Assembly: GCA_945890595.1 (NCBI GenBank)
Contig: CAMDCQ010000081.1
Location: 1-9,523, forward strand
Length of the DNA stretch: 9,523 nt
Reading direction: 5' to 3'
Origin: Chitinophaga pinensis
Lineage (GTDB): Bacteria > Bacteroidota > Bacteroidia > NS11-12g > UBA9320
Under the pieces are notes generated by a model. The model worked only from the letters and a program-made list of their open reading frames with translations. It was not told where the DNA came from and ran no database searches. A program made the position numbers and the translations under genes. Each line of letters opens with the position of its first letter. Within the stretch, counting starts at the first letter, position 1. Positions 1 through 7,071 of the stretch are shown piece after piece.

Positions 1-632
1 TTTTTAGTAATATCTCTATCACCCACGGCTACAGTTCTACCTTAAATATAGGCACTTACCAAAGACCACAAGATTATGGGAAAGATTCTCTTACCGTAGG
101 ACACGATATAGCAACACAATACCAGTACAACAGTGGAGTTTCTATCATAGAAAGACTTACCCCACTTATTGGTGTAGATATAACCACCAAAGAAGGAATA
201 AGCGCCAAGTTTGAATATAAAACCGACCGTAATTTACAAATGAACCTAATTACGCGAACTATGGTAGAAATGCGTAACAAAGAATTTGTAATAGGCGCTG
301 GTTACCGAGCTTCAGGTGTTCGCTTACCCATCAAGCTAGACGGAAAAAATATATTACTTCGTAATGATCTCAACATCCGTTTTGACTTCTCTATTCGCGA
401 TGGTATTACGGTTGTTAGAATTATTGATGGTAACGGACCTGGCAAAGACTCCTATATCCCTACGGGCGGTATAAAAACAGTAAGTATAAGACCATCCATA
501 GATTACAAGATAAGTGAAGCTCTTAATTTTAGAATGTTCTATAATCGAAATGCAAATAATCCGGCTACTAGTAACTCATTCCCATCGGCATTAACAGACT
601 TTGGGGTAACACTTAGGTACAATTTACAATAG
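1..632 (+). CDS. sprA: SprA-type T9SS outer-membrane protein, C-terminal part (5' end outside window)
   Basis: The reading frame is open from base 3 to the TAA after position 629, so only about the last 209 residues of the protein are present. SprA (Sov in Porphyromonas) is the giant outer-membrane beta-barrel translocon of the type IX secretion system, needed for gliding and for export of proteins with T9SS C-terminal signals. The visible part is alternating beta-strand sequence. It ends with the pattern I associate with SprA tails: an IRPSIDYKISEALNFRMFY stretch, then an NNP..SNSFPSALTDFGV segment and the terminal strand LRYNLQ. Upstream is a GAGYRASGVRLPIKL segment. An ATG at 240 is internal and is not the start. 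In many flavobacteria gcvH follows sprA. Here a convergent operon follows instead, across a strong terminator. The identification is by remembered family pattern, not by a search. Confidence 0.82.
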   Translation, partial: FSNISITHGYSSTLNIGTYQRPQDYGKDSLTVGHDIATQYQYNSGVSIIERLTPLIGVDITTKEGISAKFEYKTDRNLQMNLITRTMVEMRNKEFVIGAGYRASGVRLPIKLDGKNILLRNDLNIRFDFSIRDGITVVRIIDGNGPGKDSYIPTGGIKTVSIRPSIDYKISEALNFRMFYNRNANNPATSNSFPSALTDFGVTLRYNLQ

Positions 633-650
633 CCCAAAAGATACATTAAC

Positions 651-682
651 AAAAAAGGCGGAGCTAAAGCTCCGCCTTTTTT
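651..682. terminator. Bidirectional intrinsic terminator between convergent genes
   Basis: A perfect 9-bp GC-rich stem, GGCGGAGCT (657-665) with AGCTCCGCC (668-676), is flanked by six A on the left and six T on the right. It therefore gives a hairpin plus U-tract on either strand. The formal loop is only two bases, so in RNA the last pair opens to a UAAA tetraloop. It sits 19 nt after the sprA stop and 20 nt after the stop of the opposing DUF4249 gene, so it serves both genes. Confidence 0.92.
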
Positions 683-702
683 GTATCCCGTGTTTTAACT
701 GT

Positions 703-1506
703 TTATTCTATTTTTACGCGAATGGTTCTGGTAATGGCAAACAGCCCTAATCCTCCAGTTATATTATTGGGCAAAGGTTTTGGTTCTGCAAATGGATTAT
801 CGGGATTGTAGGTTTGCAGTGCTTTGCCGTACGTGTAATACTCCTTCGAAATTCTAGTTACATTCACAAATAAATCTGCGCTTCCTCCCTGATCATCTTT
901 CCATTTATATAGACTAGATTTTAATTTTATGGGAAGATCTAAATTCTCTTCGTTGGTAAAATACTCATTGGTGGCATGTGCTGGGAAGGTATCGCTGGCG
1001 TAACCTGTAAATCCTTCCAATCTAAAATACTGAGGCACATCACGCGCCGGGAACGTAAAGAGTATATTGTACTGTACTTCATAATCCCTTACAATGGAAT
1101 CTACTTTTAAGTCAAAAGCTCCAATGGCTTCTGGCACTTCCACCTTAGAAGTTAAAGTTCCTAAGGTTGGTGTAACCACCTGCAAGATTGCCTCACCCGC
1201 CGTTAGATTCAGTTTGCCGAAGTATTCATATAGCTCTTCCACTTTACTGTAGTTAAACGTATAGGTATTTGCACCGCTGGAAACTGTTACATCCGCATCC
1301 GTTATAACATCGTACTCATTCGATTCAGACGCATTCAAGATGGGCTTACTTTTGGTAATGCGAAATGAATGATATTGTCCATCTACTTCGATATTACCAA
1401 AGACTACCGCTTTTTGAGGAATCTCCGGTATCGGTACATTTTCTAGAACGGTTTGACACGATGTTATGCTAAGAATTAACGCTGTGTATATCCAAAAATT
1501 TTTCAT
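703..1506 (-). CDS. DUF4249-family outer-membrane lipoprotein, partner of the TonB receptor
   Basis: This 267-residue protein has a short lipoprotein signal: Lys2, a hydrophobic stretch and the lipobox SITSC with the lipidated Cys at 17. A beta-rich body follows (for example QKAVVFGNIEVDGQYHSFRI, then repeated TY.F/VTVSSG-type strands). Length, N-terminus and position match the DUF4249 family. That family is found in Bacteroidota directly after certain TonB-dependent receptors and is thought to act as a surface lid or ligand-binding partner, analogous to SusD but unrelated in sequence. Its ATG is only 3 nt after the stop of the receptor gene, so translation is probably coupled. The substrate cannot be told from the sequence. 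The family call rests on context plus general sequence character. Confidence 0.82.
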   Translation of the reverse strand: MKNFWIYTALILSITSCQTVLENVPIPEIPQKAVVFGNIEVDGQYHSFRITKSKPILNASESNEYDVITDADVTVSSGANTYTFNYSKVEELYEYFGKLNLTAGEAILQVVTPTLGTLTSKVEVPEAIGAFDLKVDSIVRDYEVQYNILFTFPARDVPQYFRLEGFTGYASDTFPAHATNEYFTNEENLDLPIKLKSSLYKWKDDQGGSADLFVNVTRISKEYYTYGKALQTYNPDNPFAEPKPLPNNITGGLGLFAITRTIRVKIE

Positions 1507-1509
1507 GAT

Positions 1510-3894
1510 TTAGTTAAATGTGTAGTTCCAGCTGATAGAAGGTAAGATAGGAAATAGACTTATTTGCTTCAGGACTTGTTTACTATCTGGATCAAATTGT
1601 TTCTCAGGACCAATGGTATAATAAAATGGATTTTTACGATTGTACAAGTTATAGGCACTAAACTCCCACGTGCGAACACCTCTTTTTGCCACTTTACTTA
1701 CCTGTACACCAATATCTGCACGATGATACGCCCGCATTCTAAAATCATTTCTGGCCGTATACTCTGTTCCTGTTGGGTAAAATCCAAAATCTTGTCCGTA
1801 ATTAATTGTGCTAAGCGAACCTAGTTCATAGGTGCTAAGTGGCAAGGTTATGGCGTTTCCTGTGCCATATACCCACGTAGCAGAGAACGTTACGTTTTCT
1901 TTTAATTCATATATCCCCACAACCGAAATATCATGACGTCGATCATACCGCGCATAAAATTTTTGTCCATTATTTAGCTCGTCAAACTGTTGCGTAGTCC
2001 AGGATAGCGTGTATCCTACCCAACCTGTAAGCTTACCTTGTTTACGTTGAACTAAAAGCTCACCACCGTAACTTACACCTTGTCCAGAGGTGATATTATT
2101 TTCCCATGAAATAGATTCAGCCCCTTCTGCACCATCTTGAATAGCTAAGAAGGACGCCCCTTCTTTGTAGCCAATTATATTATTCATGGTTTTGTAATAC
2201 CCTTCTGCTGTGACGCTGAAATTTAACTTTTCAAAATCTTTGGCAACCCCTGCAGCTACCTGCTGACTATTTTGCGGTTTAACCCTATTGGTGGCAGGCA
2301 CCCATAAATCCGTAGGCAATCCCACACCGCTATTACTCAGTAAATGAACATACTGGTTCATCGTAGCATAAGATGCTTTAAGGGCTAAATCTTGCTTTAA
2401 ATTATACGAAATCGCCACCCTTGGTTCTGGATTTGCATAGGTTTTGTCTTCGGAAGTAAAGGTACTCAATCGCAAGCCAACTAAGGTTTTCATTCGTTGG
2501 CTAATCTTCCATTCGTCTTGAATATAGCTGCCTGTTTCTATAGATTTATAGATGGTCTTCCTATTGATACTCTCATCAAAAAAAGCACTTGTGAGTACCA
2601 AAGCGTCTGGGGTAAACGTATGTTGTGTGGCTACAAATCCGTATTTCACTTTGTGATTATTGTTTGCATACCAATCAAAATCTTGTTTTAAACTGTAATC
2701 CTGTATTCCAGAACCATACCTCAAGGCAAACTGAGAAGTATCATTATTTAATTCTTCTGCTTTAATAGCCAATTCATAAAAACTAGAGACTACAGATGTA
2801 TTTGAAAATAATTTAGGACTGATAATGTGATTCCATCGGGCCGTTCCTGTGGCATTTCCCCATCCAAAACTCGTTTTGCTTTTATACGTGCTATTATCTG
2901 ATTTTTCGTTGAAATTGGCGTAAAACTTATCTCTGCCGAAATAGCCACTTAGGTACACTCTGTTATTCGCATTGATTTCGTAATTAGCTTTTGCATTTAA
3001 GTCATAAAAAAAATAACCTGCAGTGTTCCCATTATTAGCGGCTAGGATTATGGGTTGTGCTAATGCATCAATATACGTGCGTCTTCCGGAAACAATAAAA
3101 GACCCTTTACCCTTGGCAAACGGGCCTTCAAGTAAGCCTTTAGAAGATATAACACCTATACCTAACTCACCAGTGTACTTTTGCTTATTGCCGTCTTTCA
3201 TATTCATGTCGATAACAGAAGAAAGTCTACCTCCATATTCGGCAGGAAAGCCACCTTTTATCAGTTCTACACTGCGCAGCGCATCTCCATTAAATAATGA
3301 AAAAAATCCGAAAAGATGTTGGGCATTATACACCGTCGCACCGTCAAGTATGATTAGATTTTGATCAGGACCACCGCCTCGTACATAGAGACCACTTTGT
3401 CCTTCGCTGCCACTTTGCACTCCTGGCATAAGCTGCAGTACCTTCAGCACATCCTTTTCACCCATTAATGCCGGAATGTCTTTGATTGTTTTAATCGGAA
3501 TTTCGATTGTGCTCATTTGCACATCTTCACTAACATTTTTTTGGGTTCTACTCCCTTTCACCACAACCTCTCCGATATCTGTTTGAGCATCGCTCAAGGT
3601 AACAGATAAGACTTTATCTGCTGTAATGTCCACTACTTGAACTAAGGGTTTGTAACCTATAAAATGGTAAACCACCGTATGCTTGCCTGCGGGCAACTGT
3701 AATGCGTAGTAACCAAAATTATTGGAAACCGTACCCGCACTTTTATTGCTGGTGTAAATAGAAACACCCAATAGTAATTCCCCACTACCCACTTCTTTTA
3801 CGTAGCCTGATAAGGTATAGGACTGTTGAGCGATAGCATTCGTACTCAAAAGTAAGAGCGCAGCCATACCTATTATTTTATAGAACTGTTGCAT
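1510..3894 (-). CDS. TonB-dependent receptor with carboxypeptidase-like N-terminal domain
   Basis: This is an outer-membrane active transporter of 794 residues. In order it has: a signal peptide to about residue 22 (hydrophobic AALLLLSTNAIAQ); a carboxypeptidase-D regulatory-like beta-sandwich at about 27-100 (LSGYVKEVGSGELLLGVSIY, then NNFGYYALQLPAGKH); a plug domain at about 125-235 with LMPGVQSG, YVRGGGPDQN (170-179) and PAEYGGRLSSVIDM (217-230); and a long beta-barrel ending in SWNYTFN. There is no STN signalling domain. The frame is open to an upstream ATG at 3933, but that would place 13 extra residues and a charged stretch before the signal peptide, so I prefer the ATG at 3894. A TATCATTG element (7 of 8 to TAnnTTTG; 3942-3949, - strand) would suit this start and is too close for the upstream one. 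It is followed 3 nt later by the DUF4249 gene, with no SusD. The ligand is unknown. Confidence 0.93.
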   Translation of the reverse strand: MQQFYKIIGMAALLLLSTNAIAQQSYTLSGYVKEVGSGELLLGVSIYTSNKSAGTVSNNFGYYALQLPAGKHTVVYHFIGYKPLVQVVDITADKVLSVTLSDAQTDIGEVVVKGSRTQKNVSEDVQMSTIEIPIKTIKDIPALMGEKDVLKVLQLMPGVQSGSEGQSGLYVRGGGPDQNLIILDGATVYNAQHLFGFFSLFNGDALRSVELIKGGFPAEYGGRLSSVIDMNMKDGNKQKYTGELGIGVISSKGLLEGPFAKGKGSFIVSGRRTYIDALAQPIILAANNGNTAGYFFYDLNAKANYEINANNRVYLSGYFGRDKFYANFNEKSDNSTYKSKTSFGWGNATGTARWNHIISPKLFSNTSVVSSFYELAIKAEELNNDTSQFALRYGSGIQDYSLKQDFDWYANNNHKVKYGFVATQHTFTPDALVLTSAFFDESINRKTIYKSIETGSYIQDEWKISQRMKTLVGLRLSTFTSEDKTYANPEPRVAISYNLKQDLALKASYATMNQYVHLLSNSGVGLPTDLWVPATNRVKPQNSQQVAAGVAKDFEKLNFSVTAEGYYKTMNNIIGYKEGASFLAIQDGAEGAESISWENNITSGQGVSYGGELLVQRKQGKLTGWVGYTLSWTTQQFDELNNGQKFYARYDRRHDISVVGIYELKENVTFSATWVYGTGNAITLPLSTYELGSLSTINYGQDFGFYPTGTEYTARNDFRMRAYHRADIGVQVSKVAKRGVRTWEFSAYNLYNRKNPFYYTIGPEKQFDPDSKQVLKQISLFPILPSISWNYTFN

Positions 3895-3967
3895 GCTCTT
3901 CAACTCGTGAGTGAAGAAGGTAATTACTCGCATTTAAACGACAATGATATTAAATTCTTTAGATTGT

Positions 3968-5170
3968 TTATTTACTATTTACGTAATCTTTTAAATACAG
4001 GTACTCTTCGGTAAGTTCACCGTTTTGGGTAATTCTAGCCCGTTTTAAGATTTCATCTTGATCGCCATTCACCAGTAAAGGCATAATATGTTCAAGCAGT
4101 AAATTGCCGAATTCTTCACTTGCATTTTTAGGCATTTCGGTAGGCAAGTTGGTAACCGCCATTACATCTATAGTCTCTTCGCCAAACGGAGCAACCATCT
4201 TTTGCTCGCTTTTACTCCACCCAAATGTAGGATCGTAAATATCGGTAGCCTTCATGGTAATGGGTACACTTCCTTCTACATCGCAAGTAATGTCTGCTAT
4301 TACCTTGATATTGAAATTGGGAAGTTGGGTGTCTTTTTTTTCGAATAAGGGTGCAATGTCATCTTCCCAATACATACCATTAATGAGAATATCTGAGTGC
4401 GCCAAAAAGTTATCAAACTCACAGCAATACTCGGTATGATAATCGTAAAAATGGCCTAATTGCCACGAGCCTCCATCCTTACGGTGATACAAATCCCAGC
4501 TGGTAAGTTGCGTGAAATAAGCTCCAGTAGGCGGCTGCGAAATAAACTCCTGTGGCGAAACCTCTTTTATTTTCATGAGATCTAAGACCTCACGTATGCC
4601 ATCTGCAACACGACCGTTTCCGGTAAATACCAGACGCGTTCTTCGCAAATCGAGCTGACTTAATAACTCCATTGATTTTTGATAATCATTGGTAACATAA
4701 GCAGGTGGTAGTTCATACTCACCTGTTTTTTTTCCATAGGTTAAGAAAGCATTATATGCTCCCACTATGCCTGCCCATTTACCAAAACCAAGAATACGTC
4801 CGCCGCCAGTCCAAGTTAGGGGTTCGTAATCTATAAGCGTAATTTTTTTGGTTACTATTTCTTGTAACAGTTTCTTGTTGTAAGCCTGCTCCTTTATCGT
4901 GTGCGAAAAAAACAAGTACGTTTTATTCGGGATGAGTTTGTCTACGGGCACTTCTTTAATACCCAATAAAATATCGCAATCACTCATGTCTGAAACTACC
5001 ATAACCCCAGCAGCAGCATATTCTTGATCGGTGAATGTTCGGTCTAACGAAGACTCGACTACCAGCTCTACGTGTGGGTAGCGGTTTTTAAACTCGGAAC
5101 ACAGAGCAGGTGTAAGTGCTACTCTCTTGTCTGCCGGCACTTTCCATTCTCGTATTAAGCCTATTTTCAT
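3968..5170 (-). CDS. LYS1-like saccharopine dehydrogenase / AlaDH-PNT-family NAD(P) oxidoreductase
   Basis: This is a 400-residue cytoplasmic two-domain dehydrogenase of the alanine dehydrogenase/transhydrogenase fold. The N-terminal half starts KIGLIREWKVPADKRVALTP, typical of AlaDh_PNT_N, and carries GIKEVP with Lys72 and FFSH with His90. These fit the catalytic Lys/His pair of fungal lysine-forming saccharopine dehydrogenase (Lys1). A Rossmann stretch VFTGNGRVADGI is at 181-192. IADITCDVEGSVPIT at 291-305 resembles the DVSCD segment of Lys1-type enzymes. The reaction would be NAD(P)-linked oxidative cleavage or reductive formation of a saccharopine-like imino-linked amino acid. The real substrate is not shown, because Bacteroidota usually make lysine by the diaminopimelate route. 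The ATG at 5170 gives a complete N-terminus. The gene lies 75 nt after the small lipoprotein gene and 34-73 nt before the receptor gene on the same strand. Confidence 0.82.
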   Translation of the reverse strand: MKIGLIREWKVPADKRVALTPALCSEFKNRYPHVELVVESSLDRTFTDQEYAAAGVMVVSDMSDCDILLGIKEVPVDKLIPNKTYLFFSHTIKEQAYNKKLLQEIVTKKITLIDYEPLTWTGGGRILGFGKWAGIVGAYNAFLTYGKKTGEYELPPAYVTNDYQKSMELLSQLDLRRTRLVFTGNGRVADGIREVLDLMKIKEVSPQEFISQPPTGAYFTQLTSWDLYHRKDGGSWQLGHFYDYHTEYCCEFDNFLAHSDILINGMYWEDDIAPLFEKKDTQLPNFNIKVIADITCDVEGSVPITMKATDIYDPTFGWSKSEQKMVAPFGEETIDVMAVTNLPTEMPKNASEEFGNLLLEHIMPLLVNGDQDEILKRARITQNGELTEEYLYLKDYVNSK

Positions 5171-5212
5171 GTGATTTTTTATTTTTTAAGGGATTATTAG
5201 GGTGATACAAAT

Positions 5213-5226
5213 TGCCGCTTTCGGCA
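5213..5226 (-). terminator. Short hairpin after the small lipoprotein gene (weak or partial terminator)
   Basis: On the - strand TGCCG pairs with CGGCA across a four-base loop, 20 nt after the TGA of the lipoprotein gene. Only a short mixed ATTTG tract follows, not a clean U-run, so it may attenuate transcription, mark an mRNA end or do nothing. Confidence 0.3.
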
Positions 5227-5245
5227 CTTCATGATATTTTTTGGC

Positions 5246-5686
5246 TCAATTTATAGCCTGTGGTTTGATAGTAGTTAAGGCATCATTATAAAACGAAACA
5301 AGCTCTGGAGGTCCACTATCCATAGAACTCCACTGCATTTTATGATCTGATTTGTTGGTTTTGCGTCTCACGAAATACGTCATGTTTCCCACTTCGTTAC
5401 CTGATAATTGATTAAAACGTATAGCGTCTAAACGAGAGCACATCGCCTTATAGACTTTGGCTGTAACAGGGGCAATCTCGTTGCTTGCGAGCGGCGAGCC
5501 TATGGTTCCTGAAGTCATAAACTGCTGACCGTTAGGTAGTATATAGTAAGAAGTTGTAGTACCTGCAAAACCACCGTAGGATCCTATTTCGATAAATTGT
5601 GTAGGCAATTGACTTACCGAATAAAGTGTAGGTCTACATTGCACAAATGCAAACACACAAAACAGGGCAACTAATAACTTCTTCAC
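5246..5686 (-). CDS. Small lipoprotein of unknown function, GTG start
   Basis: This 146-residue protein has a clear lipoprotein signal: two Lys, a hydrophobic core and FAFVQC with the acceptor Cys at 17. The remaining ~130 residues contain QFIEIGSYGGFAGTTTSYYILPNGQQF and a C-terminal W..MDSGPPELVSFYNDAL segment. I recognise no named domain. The codon at 5686-5684 is GTG. The same frame upstream reaches a TAG at 5701-5699 without passing an ATG, so GTG is the only sensible start. The gene is divergent from ssrA and lies upstream of the LYS1-like gene on the same strand, possibly with read-through across a weak hairpin. It looks like a conserved flavobacterial hypothetical protein anchored in the inner or outer membrane. 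Confidence 0.75.
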   Translation of the reverse strand: MKKLLVALFCVFAFVQCRPTLYSVSQLPTQFIEIGSYGGFAGTTTSYYILPNGQQFMTSGTIGSPLASNEIAPVTAKVYKAMCSRLDAIRFNQLSGNEVGNMTYFVRRKTNKSDHKMQWSSMDSGPPELVSFYNDALTTIKPQAIN

Positions 5687-5772
5687 AAGGCGAATGTACT
5701 ATTTTGAAACGGTAGACTGTGTTAAAATGGATTAAGTCTCAGTATTAATAGTGTAAATGGGACGAATGACTG

Positions 5773-5807
5773 TATTTTTGCATGCTGCTTTTAAGAGGTT
5801 ACACTTT
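5773..5807 (+). promoter_or_regulatory. Candidate promoter(s) for ssrA
   Basis: Two readings of the Bacteroidota consensus (TTG or TTTG, 17-23 nt, TAnnTTTG) are possible. A perfect -7 element TATTTTTG at 5773-5780 has no visible upstream TTG. Alternatively, the TTTG at 5777-5780 serves as the -33 box, followed after 19 nt by an imperfect TACACTTT at 5800-5807. Either would start transcription a few tens of bases before the mature tmRNA 5' end at 5833, leaving a leader for RNase P to remove. Confidence 0.35.
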
Positions 5808-5832
5808 TAATTGTAGCACAATCAACTAATCT

Positions 5833-6203
5833 GGGGCTGTTCTGGCTTTTGACGGGTTGGCCAATAGATGTGTAAGCACGTAGAGCTTGAGGGTATGCTC
5901 TTAAATATCGCTTTCAACAACGTAAACGGCGAGTCTAACTTTGCCATGGCTGCGTAGTCTTAGAGACTAAGCAATTGCCATCCGCTTGCCCAAGTCATGT
6001 CTCGGATACGAGGGATAACAGGCGGTCGATAATCTGAGATAATTTTGGTGTATTTCTACCAAGCCAAAATTTATAACGTAGGATAAGGATAGTTTGGGTT
6101 TGTAATGCACCTGGCCTGTCTCGAAAATCAAGCAAAACTACACGTGTAGAAAGCGCAACTCTATTCCGATTCGGACCCGGGTTCGACTCCCGGCAGCTCC
6201 ACT
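5833..6203 (+). ncRNA. ssrA: tmRNA (transfer-messenger RNA), trans-translation
   Basis: The tRNA-like domain is unmistakable. The 5' end GGGGCTG (5833-5839) pairs with CAGCTCC (6194-6200) and includes the G-U third pair that alanyl-tRNA synthetase recognises. The 3' part has a T-arm with stem CCGGG/CCCGG around loop TTCGACT (6177-6193), preceded by ATTCGGA as in other tmRNAs. CCA is not encoded: ACT follows the stem, so the discriminator is A6201 and CCA must be added. The mRNA-like part has a probable resume codon GGC at 5928 after GTAAAC, giving the tag GESNFAMAA and then TAG at 5955-5957. This stop sits in a 6-bp hairpin (5955-5969), as expected for tmRNA helix 5. Charged with Ala, the RNA rescues stalled ribosomes and marks the nascent chain for proteolysis with SmpB. 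Confidence 0.96.
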
Positions 6204-6212
6204 TCTAAAAAG

Positions 6213-6249
6213 CATAATCATCTAATTTACAGTTGATTGTGTTTTTTTT
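6213..6249 (+). terminator. Probable intrinsic terminator of ssrA
   Basis: CATAATCA (6213-6220) pairs with TGATTGTG (6234-6241) through 8 bp including one G-U, with a 13-base loop. Eight T follow directly (6242-6249). The stem is A+T-rich and the loop long, so its strength is uncertain. Placement 10 nt after the tmRNA and the clean U-run support the call. Confidence 0.6.
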
Positions 6250-6401
6250 GTTTTCTGTTTTCGTCTGCTATTAGTCCACAATTTGATTATTACTTTTATC
6301 AAGCATTACAAAAATATCCTAGGATTTGGGTTATTGAAATAGATGGAGTAATCTGATATTCCGCATTGATGTACAGTGTTCCGGTTTTTTTTGTGCCTTA
6401 G

Positions 6402-6422
6402 GGTATCGGTGTAGGTATCGGT
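6402..6422. repeat. Short direct repeat GGTATCGGT x2, 12-nt period
   Basis: GGTATCGGT occurs at 6402-6410 and again at 6414-6422. This is the only patterned element in the otherwise featureless stretch 6250-6448 between the tmRNA terminator and the exonuclease gene. That stretch contains no supported gene, only stop-interrupted frames and a T-run. The repeat could be a protein-binding site or chance. Confidence 0.4.
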
Positions 6423-6448
6423 TTGCGAGCGAGTTATAAAAGATTATT

Positions 6449-7045
6449 TTAATTCTTCCAAAACTCCCACCATCCTTTTGGAAGTTTCTGAATTTCAGAA
6501 TCTGCCATTTTTTTTATGACTTCAAGGGTTGCCAGACAATCTCCTACAGCAGTATGGTCTCCACCAGGCAGCCTCTGCCATTTAATGCTGTTATGATAAT
6601 TATTCCATCCGCCAACATAACCACTGTATAGATTCATCACACAAGTCGCATTAAAGGCATCCAATTCAAATCCGTCTTGTTCTGCGGTTTGGTCTAACAG
6701 TCGAGAGTCGTATGGAGCGTTGTAGATTAGTAGTTCCCTTGTTCCTATAAGTTTCTTAAACTCCGAATATATCTCAATAAAGGTTGGAGCATTCTTTACT
6801 GAGTCCATTGACAAACCGTGAATAGCAGTCGCTTCAGCACTAAAACGCTTTCTTTTTGATGGTCTAATTAAGGTGTCCATTAATATATTCCCGTCTAAAT
6901 CTATCAAACCAATCTGGAGTATAACGTCATTCTTACCAAGTCCAGTTGTTTCAGTGTCTAAAATTACATAGCTCCCCTTATTGTTAAAGATACCCTTACA
7001 ATTTAAGATTATACTGTTTTTGAGAGTTACTAATTTTCGTTCCAT
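6449..7045 (-). CDS. DnaQ-like DEDDh 3'-5' exonuclease
   Basis: This 198-residue protein has a complete RNase T/DnaQ exonuclease core. Motif I is VILDTETTGL with metal ligands Asp30 and Glu32. AIHGLS at 74-79 is the IHGIT-like signature of DnaQ relatives. Motif II is YNAPYDSRLL with Asp113. Motif III is HTAVGDCLAT with His164 and Asp169. All five catalytic residues are present, so it should be an active two-metal exonuclease on DNA or RNA ends. There is a ~24-residue N-terminal extension before the first strand and a Trp-rich tail (GWWEFWKN). There is no polymerase or UvrC-like fusion, so it is not a standard DNA polymerase III epsilon subunit or bacterial EPI-type protein. It starts 26 nt after the stop of the exported-protein gene, on the same strand, so the two are likely co-transcribed. 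It lies in the A+T-rich region beyond ssrA, and its role there is unknown. Confidence 0.9.
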   Translation of the reverse strand: MERKLVTLKNSIILNCKGIFNNKGSYVILDTETTGLGKNDVILQIGLIDLDGNILMDTLIRPSKRKRFSAEATAIHGLSMDSVKNAPTFIEIYSEFKKLIGTRELLIYNAPYDSRLLDQTAEQDGFELDAFNATCVMNLYSGYVGGWNNYHNSIKWQRLPGGDHTAVGDCLATLEVIKKMADSEIQKLPKGWWEFWKN

Positions 7046-7071
7046 TGTATAGTTAGATGGTTTGAATAAAA

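Noticed and set aside
74..280. A 68-codon - strand open frame at the left edge.
   Set aside because: It is antisense to the well-supported sprA end and has no recognisable features.
1564..3364. Several + strand open frames of 60-110 codons inside the TonB receptor gene.
   Set aside because: They lie antisense to a gene with complete family domains and their translations look random, so they are shadows of the real gene.
6237..6353. A 39-codon open stretch on the + strand with protein-like wording (SPQFDYYFYQALQKYPRIWV) after the tmRNA.
   Set aside because: It has no ATG/GTG start, overlaps the proposed ssrA terminator, is T-rich at its beginning and matches no family I know. It might be a gene relic, but this cannot be supported.
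6402..6449. A short + strand frame GIGVGIGLRASYKRLF ending in TAA, resembling the last strand of an outer-membrane protein.
   Set aside because: A TAG lies immediately upstream and only 16 residues are open. The resemblance comes from the direct repeat.
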